NCBI RefSeq assembly: GCF_000003605.2 | Contig: NW_003158917.1 | Location: 1-13,091 of the forward strand | Source of the DNA: Saccoglossus kowalevskii | Taxonomy: Eukaryota; Hemichordata; Enteropneusta; Harrimaniidae | Reading direction: 5' to 3' | Length of the DNA stretch: 13,091 bases | Shown: one piece after another, positions 1 to 10,044 of the stretch | Layout: every line of letters begins with the position of its first letter | Position numbering within the stretch: the stretch's first letter is position 1 | Program-made: the position numbers and the translations under genes | The notes under the pieces: generated by a model | The model's database searches: none | What the model was told of the DNA's origin: nothing | What the model saw: the letters and a program-made list of their open reading frames with translations, nothing else

Positions 1-51
1 CTTACCAAATATGTTAGGTTTCATTACCCAAGACAAGCCTAGTGTATATTC
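1..51 (+). repeat. 51-nt variant monomer at window start
   Basis: This unit begins cttacc and carries ttagg. Its tail reads 'cctagtgtatattc', two bases longer than usual and strongly altered. The related units beginning at 4800 and 5045 have 'cctagtgtaaccc' at normal length, so this looks like a further diverged member of the same lineage. Confidence 0.85.
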
Positions 52-222
52 CATACCAAATATGTTTAGTTTCATTACCCAAGACAAGCCTTGTAGAACC
101 CATACCAAATATGTTTGGTTTCACTACCCAAGACAAGCCTTGTAGAACCCATACCAAATATGTTTGGTTTCATTACCTAAGACAAGCCTAGTAGAACCCA
201 TACCAAATATGTTTGGTTTCAT
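1..222 (+). repeat. Dispersed copy of the 245-bp pentamer block
   Basis: The marker series here is ttagg with agtgta, then tttagttt, then cactaccc, then cctaagac followed by cctag. The same series in the same order occurs at about 4800-5020 and, with cattaccc in place of cactaccc, at about 5045-5265. The offset to the first of these is 4,799 bases, which equals 98 monomers minus the 3 net indel bases in between. Shared rare variants in the same order indicate common descent. Confidence 0.85.
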
Positions 223-737
223 TACCCAAGACAAGCTCTGTAGAACCCATACCAAATATGTTTGGTTTCATTACCCAAGACAAGCCTTGTAGAACTCATA
301 CCAAATATGTTTGGTTTCATTACCCAAGACAAGCCCTGTAGAACCCATACCAAATATGTTAGGTTTCATTACCCAAGACAAGCCTAGTAGAACCCATACC
401 AAATATGTTTGGTTTCATTACCCAAGACAAGCCTTGTAGAACCCATACCAAATATGTTTGGTTTCATTACCCAAGACAAGCCTTGTAGAACCCATACCAA
501 ATATGTTTGGTTTCATTACCCAAGACAAGCTCTGTAGACCCCATACCAAATATGTTTGGTTTCATTACCCAAGACAAGCCTTGTAGAACCCATACCAAAT
601 ATGTTTGGTTTCATTACCCAAGACAAGCCTAGTAGAACCCATACCAAATATGTTTGGTTTCATTGCCCAAGACAAGCCTTGTAGAACCCATACCAAATAT
701 GTTTGGTTTCATTACCCAAGACAAGCCTTGTAGAACC

Positions 738-785
738 CATACCAAATATGTTTGGATTCATTACCCAAGACAAGCCTAGTAGACC
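738..785 (+). repeat. 48-nt monomer with one-base deletion
   Basis: The tail reads agtagaccc instead of agtagaaccc, a one-base loss. The unit also carries tttggattc, where tttggtttc is usual. The same ggattc change recurs near 7993 without the deletion. Confidence 0.9.
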
Positions 786-834
786 CATACCAAATATGTT
801 TGGTTTCATTACCCAAGACAAGCTCTGTAGAACC

Positions 835-1226
835 CATACCAAATATGTTAGGTTTCATTACCCAAGACAAGCCTAGTAGAACCCATACCAAATATGTTTG
901 GTTTCATTACCCAAGACACGCCTAGTAGAACTCATACCAAATATGTTTGGTTTCATTACCCAAGACAAGCCTTGTAGAACCCATACCAAATATGTTTGGT
1001 TTCATTACCCAAGACAAGCATTGTAGAACCCATACCAAATATGTTAGGTTTCATTACCCAAGACAAGCCTTGTAGAACCCATACCAAATATGTTTGGTTT
1101 CATTACCCAAGACACGCCTAGTAGAACTCATACCAAATATGTTTGGTTTCATTACCCAAGACAAGCCTTGTAGAACCCATACCAAATATGTTTGGTTTCA
1201 TTACCCAAGACAAGCCTTGTAGAACC
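835..1226 (+). repeat. Tetramer HOR, 196 bp x 2
   Basis: Two consecutive 4-monomer units (835-1030 and 1031-1226) share a series: a ttagg monomer, then a monomer with gacacgcctag (cacg at 917 and 1113, exactly 196 apart), then a monomer preceded by actcat, then a plain monomer. They differ in pentamers: cctag versus ccttg in unit 1, and cattg versus ccttg in unit 4. The copies are therefore older or less homogenised than the 343-bp block downstream. Confidence 0.8.
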
Positions 1227-1302
1227 CATACCAAATATGTTTGGTTTCATTACCCAAGACAAGCCTTGTAGAACCCATACCAAATATGTTTGGTTTCATT
1301 AC
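993..1302 (+). repeat. Left member of a 310-bp duplicated segment (partner 7066-7375)
   Basis: The series cattg, ttagg/ccttg, cacgcctag, actcat, ccttg x3 is repeated 6,073 bases to the right. That offset equals 124 monomers minus the 3 net indel bases between. By reading, the only difference inside is a c-to-a change at about 7132. Beyond 1302 the next pentamer differs (ctctg here, cctag in the partner), which sets the edge. Confidence 0.85.
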
Positions 1303-1373
1303 CCAAGACAAGCTCTGTAGAACCCATACCAAATATGTTTGGTTTCATTACCCAAGACAAGCCTAGTAGAACT

Positions 1374-1424
1374 CATACCAAATATGTTAGGTTTCATTAC
1401 CCAAGACAAGCCTTTACTAGAACT
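1374..1424 (+). repeat. 51-nt monomer with two-base insertion
   Basis: The tail reads cctttactagaactc where cctagtagaaccc is usual, giving a unit of 51 bases. I saw no second copy of this insertion in the window. The next unit also carries a private change, attactcaag, near 1450. Confidence 0.9.
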
Positions 1425-1620
1425 CATACCAAATATGTTTGGTTTCATTACTCAAGACAAGCCTAGTAGAACCCATACCAAATATGTTTGGTTTCATTAC
1501 CCAAGACAAGCTTAGTAGAACCCTTACCAAATATGTTTGGTTTCATTACCCAAGACAAGCCTAGTAGAACCCATACCAAATATGTTTGGTTTCATTACCC
1601 AAGACAAGCCTAGTAGAACC

Positions 1621-1669
1621 CATACCAAATATGTTTGGTTTCATTACCCAAGACAAGCTCTGTAGAACC
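1621..1669 (+). repeat. Representative 49-bp monomer (ctctg class)
   Basis: This unit shows the monomer anatomy. Positions 1-3 are cat (ctt in a minority). Positions 4-19 carry an inverted repeat (accaaa, tatg, tttggt). Positions 20-37 are 'ttcattacccaagacaag'. Positions 38-42 are the diagnostic pentamer, here ctctg, and positions 43-49 are 'tagaacc'. The common pentamers are cctag and ccttg. ctctg and ccctg are less frequent, and cttag, ctttg, cattg, cctcg and ccttt are rare. The start base is arbitrary because the repeat is tandem. Confidence 0.95.
1624..1639. other. 16-bp dyad, recurring in most monomers
   Basis: accaaa (1624-1629) and tttggt (1634-1639) are perfect inverted 6-bp arms around a 4-base centre, tatg. 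The same dyad recurs in most monomers, so the array presents it every 49 bp. In the ttagg monomer class the right arm becomes ttaggt and the symmetry is broken. A dyad could form a small cruciform or hairpin or be bound by a dimeric protein, but the sequence alone does not show either. This entry marks one example. Confidence 0.7.
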
Positions 1670-2502
1670 CATACCAAATATGTTTGGTTTCATTACCCAA
1701 GACAAGCCTTGCAGAACCCATACCAAATATGTTTGGTTTCACTACCCAAGACAAGCCTTGTAGAACCCTTACCAAATATGTTTGGTTTCATTACCCAAGA
1801 CAAGCCTAGTAGAACCCATACCAAATATGTTTGGTTTCATTACCCAAGACAAGCCTAGTAGAACCCATACCAAATATGTTTGGTTTCATTACCCAAGACA
1901 AGCCTAGTAGAACCCATACCAAATATGTTTGGTTTCATTACCCAAGACAAGCCTAGTAGAACCCATACCAAATATGTTTGGTTTCATTACCCAAGACAAG
2001 CTCTGTAGAACCCATACCAAATATGTTTGGTTTCATTACCCAAGACAAGCCTTGCAGAACCCATACCAAATATGTTTGGTTTCACTACCCAAGACAAGCC
2101 TTGTAGAACCCTTACCAAATATGTTTGGTTTCATTACCCAAGACAAGCCTAGTAGAACCCATACCAAATATGTTTGGTTTCATTACCCAAGACAAGCCTA
2201 GTAGAACCCATACCAAATATGTTTGGTTTCATTACCCAAGACAAGCCTAGTAGAACCCATACCAAATATGTTTGGTTTCATTACCCAAGACAAGCCTAGT
2301 AGAACCCATACCAAATATGTTTGGTTTCATTACCCAAGACAAGCTCTGTAGAACCCATACCAAATATGTTTGGTTTCATTACCCAAGACAAGCCTTGCAG
2401 AACCCATACCAAATATGTTTGGTTTCACTACCCAAGACAAGCCTTGTAGAACCCTTACCAAATATGTTTGGTTTCATTACCCAAGACAAGCCTAGTAGAA
2501 CC

Positions 2503-2549
2503 CATACCAAATATGTTTGGTTTCATTACCCAGACAAGCCTAGTAGACC
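2503..2549 (+). repeat. 47-nt monomer with two one-base deletions
   Basis: This unit lacks one a in acccagac (usually acccaagac) and one a in agtagaccc (usually agtagaaccc). It ends the 343-bp periodic block. The next unit begins catactaaat, a c-to-t change also seen at 11711. Confidence 0.9.
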
Positions 2550-2609
2550 CATACTAAATATGTTTGGTTTCATTACCCAAGACAAGCCTAGTAGAACCCT
2601 TACCAAATA

Positions 2610-3318
2610 TGTTTGGTTTCATTACCCAAGACAAGCCTTGTAGAACCCATACCAAATATGTTTGGTTTCATTACCCAAGACAAGCCTTGTAGAACTCATA
2701 CCAAATATGTTTGGTTTCATTACCCAAGACAAGCCTTGTAGAACCCATACCAAATACGTTTGGTTTCATTACCCAAGACAAGCCTTGTAGAACCCATACC
2801 AAATATGTTTGGTTTCATTACCCAAGACAAGCCTAGTAGAACCCATACCAAATATGTTTGGTTTCATTACCCAAGACAAGCCTTGTAGAACCCATACCAA
2901 ATATGTTAGGTTTCATTACCCAAGACAAGCCTTGTAGAACCCATACCAAATGTTTGGTTTCATTACCCAAGACAAGCCTTGTAGAACCCATACCAAATAT
3001 GTTTGGTTTCATTACCCAAGACAAGCCTTGTAGAACTCATACCAAATATGTTTGGTTTCATTACCCAAGACAAGCCTTGTAGAACCCATACCAAATACGT
3101 TTGGTTTCATTACCCAAGACAAGCCTTGTAGAACCCATACCAAATATGTTTGGTTTCATTACCCAAGACAAGCCTAGTAGAACCCATACCAAATATGTTT
3201 GGTTTCATTACCCAAGACAAGCCTTGTAGAACCCATACCAAATATGTTAGGTTTCATTACCCAAGACAAGCCTTGTAGAACCCATACCAAATGTTTGGTT
3301 TCATTACCCAAGACAAGC
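2610..3318 (+). repeat. Heptamer HOR, 341 bp x 2
   Basis: Rare variants recur exactly 341 bases apart: actcat at 2694 and 3035, caaatacg at 2751 and 3092, and the two-base-deleted ccaaatg units beginning 2942 and 3283. The period is seven monomers minus the two deleted bases (343-2). The left edge is where cttaccaaatatg replaces cataccaaatg. The right edge is a ccttg-to-cctag change near 3319. This is a separate heptamer from the one at 1525, with a different internal order. Confidence 0.92.
2942..2988 (+). repeat. 47-nt monomer lacking one 'at' of the dyad centre (copy 1)
   Basis: The unit reads ccaaatgtttgg instead of ccaaatatgtttgg. The loss of two bases shortens the centre of the inverted repeat and leaves both arms intact. 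It is duplicated 341 bases downstream. Confidence 0.92.
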
Positions 3319-3329
3319 CTAGTAGAACC
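3283..3329 (+). repeat. 47-nt monomer lacking one 'at' of the dyad centre (copy 2)
   Basis: It has the same two-base deletion as the unit at 2942 and is a product of the 341-bp duplication. The tail differs (cctag here, ccttg in the first), marking the end of the shared block. The next unit begins catatcaaat. Confidence 0.92.
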
Positions 3330-4742
3330 CATATCAAATATGTTTGGTTTCATTACCCAAGACAAGCCTAGTAGAACCCATACCAAATATGTTTGGTTTC
3401 ATTACCCAAGACAAGCCTAGCAGAACCCTTACCAAATATGTTAGGTTTCATTACCCAAGACAAGCCTAGTAGAACCCTTACCAAATATGTTTGGTTTCAT
3501 TACCCAAGACAAGCTTAGTAGAACCCATACCAAATATGTTTGGTTTCATTACCCAAGACAAGCTTAGTAGAACCCATACCAAATATGTTTGGTTTCATTA
3601 CCCAAGACAAGCCTAGTAGAACCCATACCGAATATGTTTGGTTTCATTACCCAAGACAAGCTTAGTAGAACCCATACCAAATATGTTTGGTTTCATTACC
3701 CAAGACAAGCCTAGTAGAACCCATACCAAATATGTTTGGTTTCATTACCCAAGACAAGCTTTGTAGAACCCATACCAAATATGTTTGGTTTCATTACCCA
3801 AGACAAGCCTTGTAGAATCCATACCAAATATGTTAGGTTTCATTACCCAAGACAAGCCTTGTAGAACCCATACCAAATATGTTTGGTTTCATTACCCAAG
3901 ACAAGCCTAGTAGAACCCATACCAAATATGTTTGGTTTCATTACCCAAGACAAGCCTAGTAGAACCCATACCAAATATGTTTGGTTTCATTACCCAAGAC
4001 AAGCTCTGTAGAACCCATACCAAATATGTTAGGTTTCATTACCCAAGACAAGCCTAGTAGAACCCATACCAAATATGTTAGGTTTCATTACCCAAGACAA
4101 GCCTAGTAGAACCCATACCAAATATGTTTGGTTTCATTACCCAAGACAAGCCCTGTAGAACCCATACCAAATATGTTTGGTTTCATTACCTATGACAAGC
4201 CTAGTAGAACCCATACCAAATATGTTTGGTTTCATTACCCAAGACAAGCCCTGTAGAACCCATACCAAATATGTTTGGTTTCATTACCCAAGTCAAGCCT
4301 TGTAGAACCCATACCAACTATGTTTGGTTTCATTACCCAAGACAAGCCTTGTAGAACCCATAGCAAATATGTTTGGTTTCATTACCCAAGACAAGCCTTG
4401 TAGAACCCATACCAAATATGTTTGGTTTCATTACCCAAGACAAGCCTTGTAGAACCCATACCAAATATGTTTGGTTTCATTACCCAAGATAAGCCTAGTA
4501 GAACCCATACCAAATATGTTTGGTTTCATTACCCAAGACAAGCCTTGTAGAACCCATACCAAATATGTTTGGTTTCATTACCCAAGACAAGCCTTGTAGA
4601 ACCCATACCAAATATGTTTGGTTTCATTACCCAAGACAAGCCTTGTAGAACCCATACCAAATATGTTTGGTTTCATTACCCAAGACAAGCCTAGTAGAAC
4701 CCATACCAAATATGTTTGGTTTCATTACCCAAGACAAGCCCT
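3330..4742 (+). repeat. Mixed-monomer stretch with a cttag cluster
   Basis: No clean higher-order period was seen here. The rare pentamer cttag occurs at 3514, 3563 and 3661, with ctttg near 3759, which suggests local spread of one variant. Three successive monomers carry private substitutions: cccaagtcaag (about 4290), ccaactatg (about 4317) and catagcaaat (about 4361). From about 4370 to 4680 the units are mostly plain ccttg. There is no gene or unique DNA. Confidence 0.8.
4007..4260 (+). repeat. Left member of a roughly 254-bp duplicated segment (partner 6703-6957)
   Basis: The series ttagg/cctag, ttagg/cctag, ccctg, then attacctatgacaag with cctag, then ccctg is found again in the same order about 2,696 bases to the right. 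The rare cctatgac change occurs at 4189 and 6886 and I saw it nowhere else. The partner has gained one t near 6871. Confidence 0.85.
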
Positions 4743-5265
4743 GTAGAACCCATACCAAATATGTTTGGTTTCATTACCCTAGACAAGCCTAGTAGAACCC
4801 TTACCAAATATGTTAGGTTTCATTACCCAAGACAAGCCTAGTGTAACCCATACCAAATATGTTTAGTTTCATTACCCAAGACAAGCCTTGTAGAACCCAT
4901 ACCAAATATGTTTGGTTTCACTACCCAAGACAAGCCTTGTAGAACCCATACCAAATATGTTTGGTTTCATTACCTAAGACAAGCCTAGTAGAACCCATAC
5001 CAAATATGTTTGGTTTCATTACCCTAGACAAGCCTAGTAGAACCCTTACCAAATATGTTAGGTTTCATTACCCAAGACAAGCCTAGTGTAACCCATACCA
5101 AATATGTTTAGTTTCATTACCCAAGACAAGCCTTGTAGAACCCATACCAAATATGTTTGGTTTCATTACCCAAGACAAGCCTTGTAGAACCCATACCAAA
5201 TATGTTTGGTTTCATTACCTAAGACAAGCCTAGTAGAACCCATACCAAATATGTTTGGTTTCATT
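4743..5265 (+). repeat. Pentamer HOR, 245 bp x 2
   Basis: Rare markers recur at 245 bases (5 monomers): accctagac at 4776 and 5021, ttaccaaatatgtta at 4801 and 5046, and attacctaagac with its tacct at 4971 and 5216. agtgtaaccc and tttagttt also occur in both copies. One internal difference was noticed, cactaccc near 4919 versus cattaccc near 5164. Edges are set by a ccctg/cctag difference on the left and accct/accca on the right. Confidence 0.92.
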
Positions 5266-5534
5266 ACCCAAGACAAGCCTTGTAGAACCCATACCAAATA
5301 TGTTTGGTTTCATTACCCAAGACAAGCCTTGTAGAACCCATACCAAATATGTTTGGTTTCATTACCCAAGACAAGCCTTGTAGAACCCATACCAAATATG
5401 TTTGGTTTCATTACCCAAGACAAGCCTTGTAGAACTCATACCAAATATGTTTGGTTTCATTACCCAAGACAAGCTCTGTAGAACCCATACCAAATATGTT
5501 TGGTTTCATTACACAAGACAAGCCTAGTAGAACT

Positions 5535-5584
5535 CATACCAAATATGTTTGGGTTTCATTACCCAAGACAAGCCTTGTAGAACC
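5535..5584 (+). repeat. 50-nt monomer with one extra g
   Basis: The unit reads tttgggtttc instead of tttggtttc. The same one-base gain is seen in the monomer at 12103, where it is offset by a deletion. Confidence 0.9.
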
Positions 5585-6702
5585 CATACCAAATATGTTT
5601 GGTTTCATTACCCAAGACAAGCCTAGTAGAACCCATACCAAATATGTTTGGTTTCATTACCCAAGACAAGCTCTGTAGAACCCATACCAAATATGTTTGG
5701 TTTCATTACCCAAGACAAGCCTAGTAGAACCCATACCAAATATGTTTGGTTTCATTACCCAAGACAAGCCTTGTAGAACCCATACCAAATATGTTTGGTT
5801 TCATTACCCAAGACAAGCTCTGTAGAACCCATACCAAATATGTTTGGTTTCATTACCCAAGACAAGCCTTGTAGAACCCATACCAAATATGTTTGGTTTC
5901 ATTACCCAAGACAAGCCTTGTAGAACCCATACCAAATATGTTAGGTTTCATTACCCAAGACAAGCCTTGTAGAACCCATACCAAATATGTTTGGTTTCAT
6001 TACCCAAGACAAGCCTTGTAGAACCCATACCAAATATGTTTGGTTTCATTACCCAAGACAAGCCTTGTAGAACCCATACCAAATATGTTTGGTTTCATTA
6101 CCCAAGACAAGCCTTGTAGAACCCATACCAAATATGTTTGGTTTCATTACCCAAGACAAGCTCTGTAGAACCCATACCAAATATGTTTGGTTTCATTACC
6201 CAAGACAAGCCTTGTAGAACCCTTACCAAATATGTTTGGTTTTATTACCCAAGACAAGCCTAGTAGAACCCTTACCAAATATGTTTGGTTTCATTACCCA
6301 AGACAAGCCTAGTAGAACCCATACCAAATATGTTAGGTTTCATTACCCAAGACAAGCTCTGTAGAACCCATACCAAATATGTTAGGTTTCATTACCCAAG
6401 ACAAGCCTTGTAGAACCCTTACCAAATATGTTAGGTTTCTTTACCCAAGACAAGCCTAGTAGAACCCATACCAAATATGTTTGGTTTCATTACCCAAGAC
6501 AAGCCTTGTAGAACCCATACCAAATATGTTTGGTTTCATTACCCAAGACAAGCCTTGTAGAACCCATACCAAATATGTTTGGTTTCATTACCCAAGACAA
6601 GCTCTGTAGAACCCATACCAAATATGTTAGGTTTCATTACCCAAGACAAGCCCTGTAGAACCCATACCAAATATGTTAGGTTTCATTACCCAAGACAAGC
6701 CT

Positions 6703-6957
6703 TGTAGAACCCATACCAAATATGTTAGGTTTCATTACCCAAGACAAGCCTAGTAGAACCCATACCAAATATGTTAGGTTTCATTACCCAAGACAAGCCT
6801 AGTAGAACCCATACCAAATATGTTTGGTTTCATTACCCAAGACAAGCCCTGTAGAACCCATACCAAATATGTTTTGGTTTCATTACCTATGACAAGCCTA
6901 GTAGAACCCATACCAAATATGTTTGGTTTCATTACCCAAGACAAGCCCTGTAGAACC
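6703..6957 (+). repeat. Right member of a roughly 254-bp duplicated segment (partner 4007-4260)
   Basis: It has the same ordered variants as 4007-4260, including cctatgac at 6886. It includes the 50-nt unit 6859-6908 (gttttggttt, one extra t) and the 48-nt unit 6909-6956, whose tail is one c short (gaaccttaac). These length changes post-date the copying because the left member lacks them. Confidence 0.85.
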
Positions 6958-7065
6958 TTAACAAATATGTTTGGTTTCATTACCCAAGACAAGCTCTGTA
7001 GAACCCATACCAAATATGTTAGGTTTCATTACCCAAGACAAGCCCTGTAGAACCCTTAACAAATA

Positions 7066-7375
7066 TGTTTGGTTTCATTACCCAAGACAAGCATTGTAGA
7101 ACCCATACCAAATATGTTAGGTTTCATTACCAAAGACAAGCCTTGTAGAACCCATACCAAATATGTTTGGTTTCATTACCCAAGACACGCCTAGTAGAAC
7201 TCATACCAAATATGTTTGGTTTCATTACCCAAGACAAGCCTTGTAGAACCCATACCAAATATGTTTGGTTTCATTACCCAAGACAAGCCTTGTAGAACCC
7301 ATACCAAATATGTTTGGTTTCATTACCCAAGACAAGCCTTGTAGAACCCATACCAAATATGTTTGGTTTCATTAC
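7066..7375 (+). repeat. Right member of a 310-bp duplicated segment (partner 993-1302)
   Basis: It carries cattg, ttagg, cacgcctag (cacg at 7186) and actcat in the same order as 993-1302. A private c-to-a change gives attaccaaagac near 7132. The preceding monomer starts cttaacaaat, which does not match the left partner and so marks the boundary. Confidence 0.85.
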
Positions 7376-8771
7376 CTAAGACAAGCCTAGTAGAACCCAT
7401 ACCAAATATGTTTGGTTTCATTACCCAAGACAAGCTCTGTAGAACCCATACCAAATATGTTAGGTTTCATTACCCAAGACAAGCCTTGTAGAACCCATAC
7501 CAAATATGTTTGGTTTCATTACCCAAGACAAGCCTTGTAGAACCCATACCAAATATGTTTGGTTTCATTACCCAAGACAAGCCTTGTAGAACCCATACCA
7601 AATATGTTTGGTTTCATTACCCAAGACAAGCCTAGTAGAACCCATACCAAATATGTTTGGTTTCATTACCCAAGACAAGCCTTGTAGAACCCATACCAAA
7701 TATGTTAGGTTTCATTACCCAAGACAAGCCTTGTAGAACCCATACCAAATATGTTTGGTTTCATTACCCAAGACACGCCTTGTAGAACCCATACCAAATA
7801 TGTTTGGTTTCATTACCCAAGACAAGCTCTGTAGAACCCATACCAAATATGTTTGGTTTCATTACCCAAGACAAGCTCTGTAGAACCCATACCAAATATG
7901 TTTGGTTTCATTACCCAAGACAAGCCTAGTAGAACCCATACCAAATATGTTTGGTTTCATTACCCAAGACAAGCCTTGTAGAACCCATACCAAATATGTT
8001 TGGATTCATTACCCAAGACAAGCCTTCTAGAACTCATACCAAATATGTTAGGTTTCTTTACCCAAGACAAGCCTAGTAGAACCCATACCAAATATGTTTG
8101 GTTTCATTACCCAAGACAAGCCTTGTAGAACCCATACCAAATATGTTTGGTTTCATTACCCAAGACAAGCCTTGTAGAACCCATACCAAATATGTTTGGT
8201 TTCATTACCCAAGACAAGCCTTGTAGAACCCATACCAAATATGTTAGGTTTCATTACCCAAGACAAGCCTTGTAGAACCCTTACCAAATATGTTTGGTTT
8301 CATTACCCAAGACAAGCCTAGTAGAACCCATACCAAATATGTTTGGTTTCATTACCCAAGACAAGCCTAGTAGAACCCTTACCAAATATGTTTGGTTTCA
8401 TTACCCAAGACAAGCTCTGTAGAACCCATACCAAATATGTTTGGTTTCATTACCCAAGACAAGCCTTGTAGAACCCATACCAAATATGTTTGGTTTCATT
8501 ACCCAAGACAAGCCTTGTAGAACCCATACCAAATATGTTTGGTTTCATTACCCAAGACAAGCTCTGTAGAACCCATACCAAATATGTTAGGTTTCATTAC
8601 CCAAGACAAGCCTTGTAGAACCCTTACCAAATATGTTTGGTTTCATTACCCAAGACAAGCCTTGTAAAACCCATACCAAATATGTTTGGTTTCATTACCC
8701 AAGACAAGCCTAGTAGAACCCATACCAAATATGTTTGGTTTCATTACCCAAGACAAGCCTAGTAGAACCCA

Positions 8772-8820
8772 TACCAAATATGTTTGGTTTCATTATCCAA
8801 GACTAGCTTAGTAGAACTCA
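8772..8820 (+). repeat. Highly diverged monomer
   Basis: Within one unit I see attatccaag (usually attacccaag), gactag (usually gacaag) and a cttag pentamer, followed by actcat. It is among the most altered full-length units in the window and has no second copy that I noticed. Confidence 0.75.
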
Positions 8821-9311
8821 TACCAAATATGTTTGGTTTCATTACCCAAGACAAGCCTAGTAGAACCCTTACCAAATATGTTTGGTTTCATTACACAAGA
8901 CAAGCCTTGTAGAACCCATACCAAATATGTTTGGTTTCATTACCCAAGACAAGCTCTGTAGAACCCATACCAAATATGTTTGGTTTCATTACCCAAGACA
9001 AGCCTTGTAGAACCCATACCAAATATGTTAGGTTTCATTACCCAAGACAAGCCTTGTAGAACCCATACCAAATATGTTTGGTTTCATTACCCAAGACAAG
9101 CCTTGTAGAACCCATACCAAATATGTTTGGTTTCATTACCCAAGACAAGCCTTGTAGAACCCTTACCAAATATGTTTGGTTTCATTGCCCAAGACAAGCC
9201 TTGTAGAACCCATACCAAATATGTTTGGTTTCATTACCCAAGACAAGCCTTGTAGAACTCATACCAAATATGTTTGGTTTCATTACCCAAGACAAGCTCT
9301 GTAGAACCCTT

Positions 9312-9737
9312 ACCAAATATGTTTGGTTTCATTACCCAAGACAAGCCTAGTAGAACCCATACCAAATATGTTTGGTTTCATTACCCAAGACAAGCTCTGT
9401 AGAACCCATACCAAATATGTTTGGTTTCATTACCCAAGACAAGCCTAGTAGAACTCATAACAAATATGTTTTGGTTTCATTACCCAAGACAAGCCTTGTA
9501 GAACCCATACCAAATATGTTTGGTTTCATTACCCAAGACAAGCCTAGTAGAACCCTTACCAAATATGTTAGGTTTCATTACCCAAGACAAGCCTAGTAGA
9601 ACCCTTACCAAATATGTTTTGTTTCATTACCTAAGACAAGCCTTGTAGAACCCATACCAAATATGTTTGGTTTCATTACCCAAGACAAGCCTAGTAGAAC
9701 CCATACCAAATATGTTTGGTTTCATTACCCAAGACAA
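9312..9737 (+). repeat. Left member of a 426-bp duplicated segment (partner 12251-12675)
   Basis: The shared series is cctag, ctctg, cctag with actcataacaaat, ccttg, cctag, a ctt/ttagg/cctag unit, and a ctt unit with gttttgtttcattacctaag. ctctg sits at 9395 and 12334, and aatatgttttg at 9611 and 12549. Offsets are 2,939 and then 2,938 because the left copy has one extra t in the 50-nt unit at 9456-9505. A cat/ctt difference lies near 9651. Confidence 0.88.
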
Positions 9738-9848
9738 GCCTTGTAGAACCCATACCAAATATGTTTGGTTTCATTACCCAAGACAAGCCTAGTAGAACCC
9801 ATACCAAATATGTTTGGTTTCATTACCCAAGACAAGCCTAGTAGAACC

Positions 9849-10044
9849 CATACCAAATATGTTTGGTTTCATTACCCAAGACAAGCTCTGTAGAACCCAT
9901 ACCAAATATGTTTGGTTTCATTACCCAAGACAAGCCTTGCAGAACCCATACCAAATATGTTTGGTTTCACTACCCAAGACAAGCCTTGTAGAACCCTTAC
10001 CAAATATGTTTGGTTTCATTACCCAAGACAAGCCTAGTAGAACC
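9849..10044 (+). repeat. Four-monomer cassette, copy 4 of 8
   Basis: It has the same order as at 1621-1816: ctctg (9886), gcag (9939), cactaccc, then a ctt unit with cctag. It lies about 7.5 kb from copy 3, with the intervening phase fully explained by the net indels (154 monomers minus 4 bases). Confidence 0.88.

Larger units (their letters stand above)
1621..1816 (+). repeat. Four-monomer cassette, copy 1 of 8
   Basis: The cassette is four monomers in fixed order: ctctg, then ccttgcag, then cactaccc with ccttg, then a ctt-starting unit with cctag. Copies 2 and 3 lie at 1964-2159 and 2307-2502 within the 343-bp block. The others are at 9849-10044, 10878-11073, 11466-11661, 11711-11906 and 11858-12053. 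The gcag variant removes a TAG that otherwise recurs in every monomer, which is why the longest open frames of the window overlie these cassettes. Confidence 0.88.
1525..2531 (+). repeat. Heptamer HOR, 343 bp, nearly three tandem copies
   Basis: Every base I compared recurs 343 bases later. Markers sit at exact 343-base steps: ctctg at 1658, 2001 and 2344, and gcag at 1711, 2054 and 2397. The unit is seven monomers: three cctag units, then ctctg, then ccttgcag, then cactaccc with ccttg, then a ctt-type cctag unit. The left edge is a cat/ctt difference in the unit at 1523. The right edge is the deletion monomer at 2503. The copies read as identical, implying recent amplification. Confidence 0.93.
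5266..9311 (+). repeat. Mixed-monomer stretch, ccttg-rich, with scattered copied segments
   Basis: No continuous HOR is visible over these 4 kb. ccttg units dominate, interleaved with cctag, ctctg and ttagg units. ctctg pentamers are often separated by 343 bases (5818 and 6161; 8954 and 9297) or by 147 (5671 and 5818; 8415 and 8562). A rare ttaggtttctttaccc form occurs near 6437 and 8053 and again near 11340. A single-base change to attgccc is near 9186 and also near 664. Nothing other than satellite is present. Confidence 0.82.

Noticed and set aside
37-55. Possible junction or foreign fragment at 'agtgtatattcc'
   Set aside because: Normal-length relatives with agtgta exist at about 4841 and 5086, and the monomer continues in register on both sides, so it is a diverged tail, not an insertion boundary.
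1624-1639. MADS-type CArG box or NF1-type palindrome in the dyad
   Set aside because: The CC and GG are separated by ten bases rather than the six of a CArG box, and the half-site order (CCAA then TTGG) is opposite to the NF1 arrangement. No named factor can be assigned.
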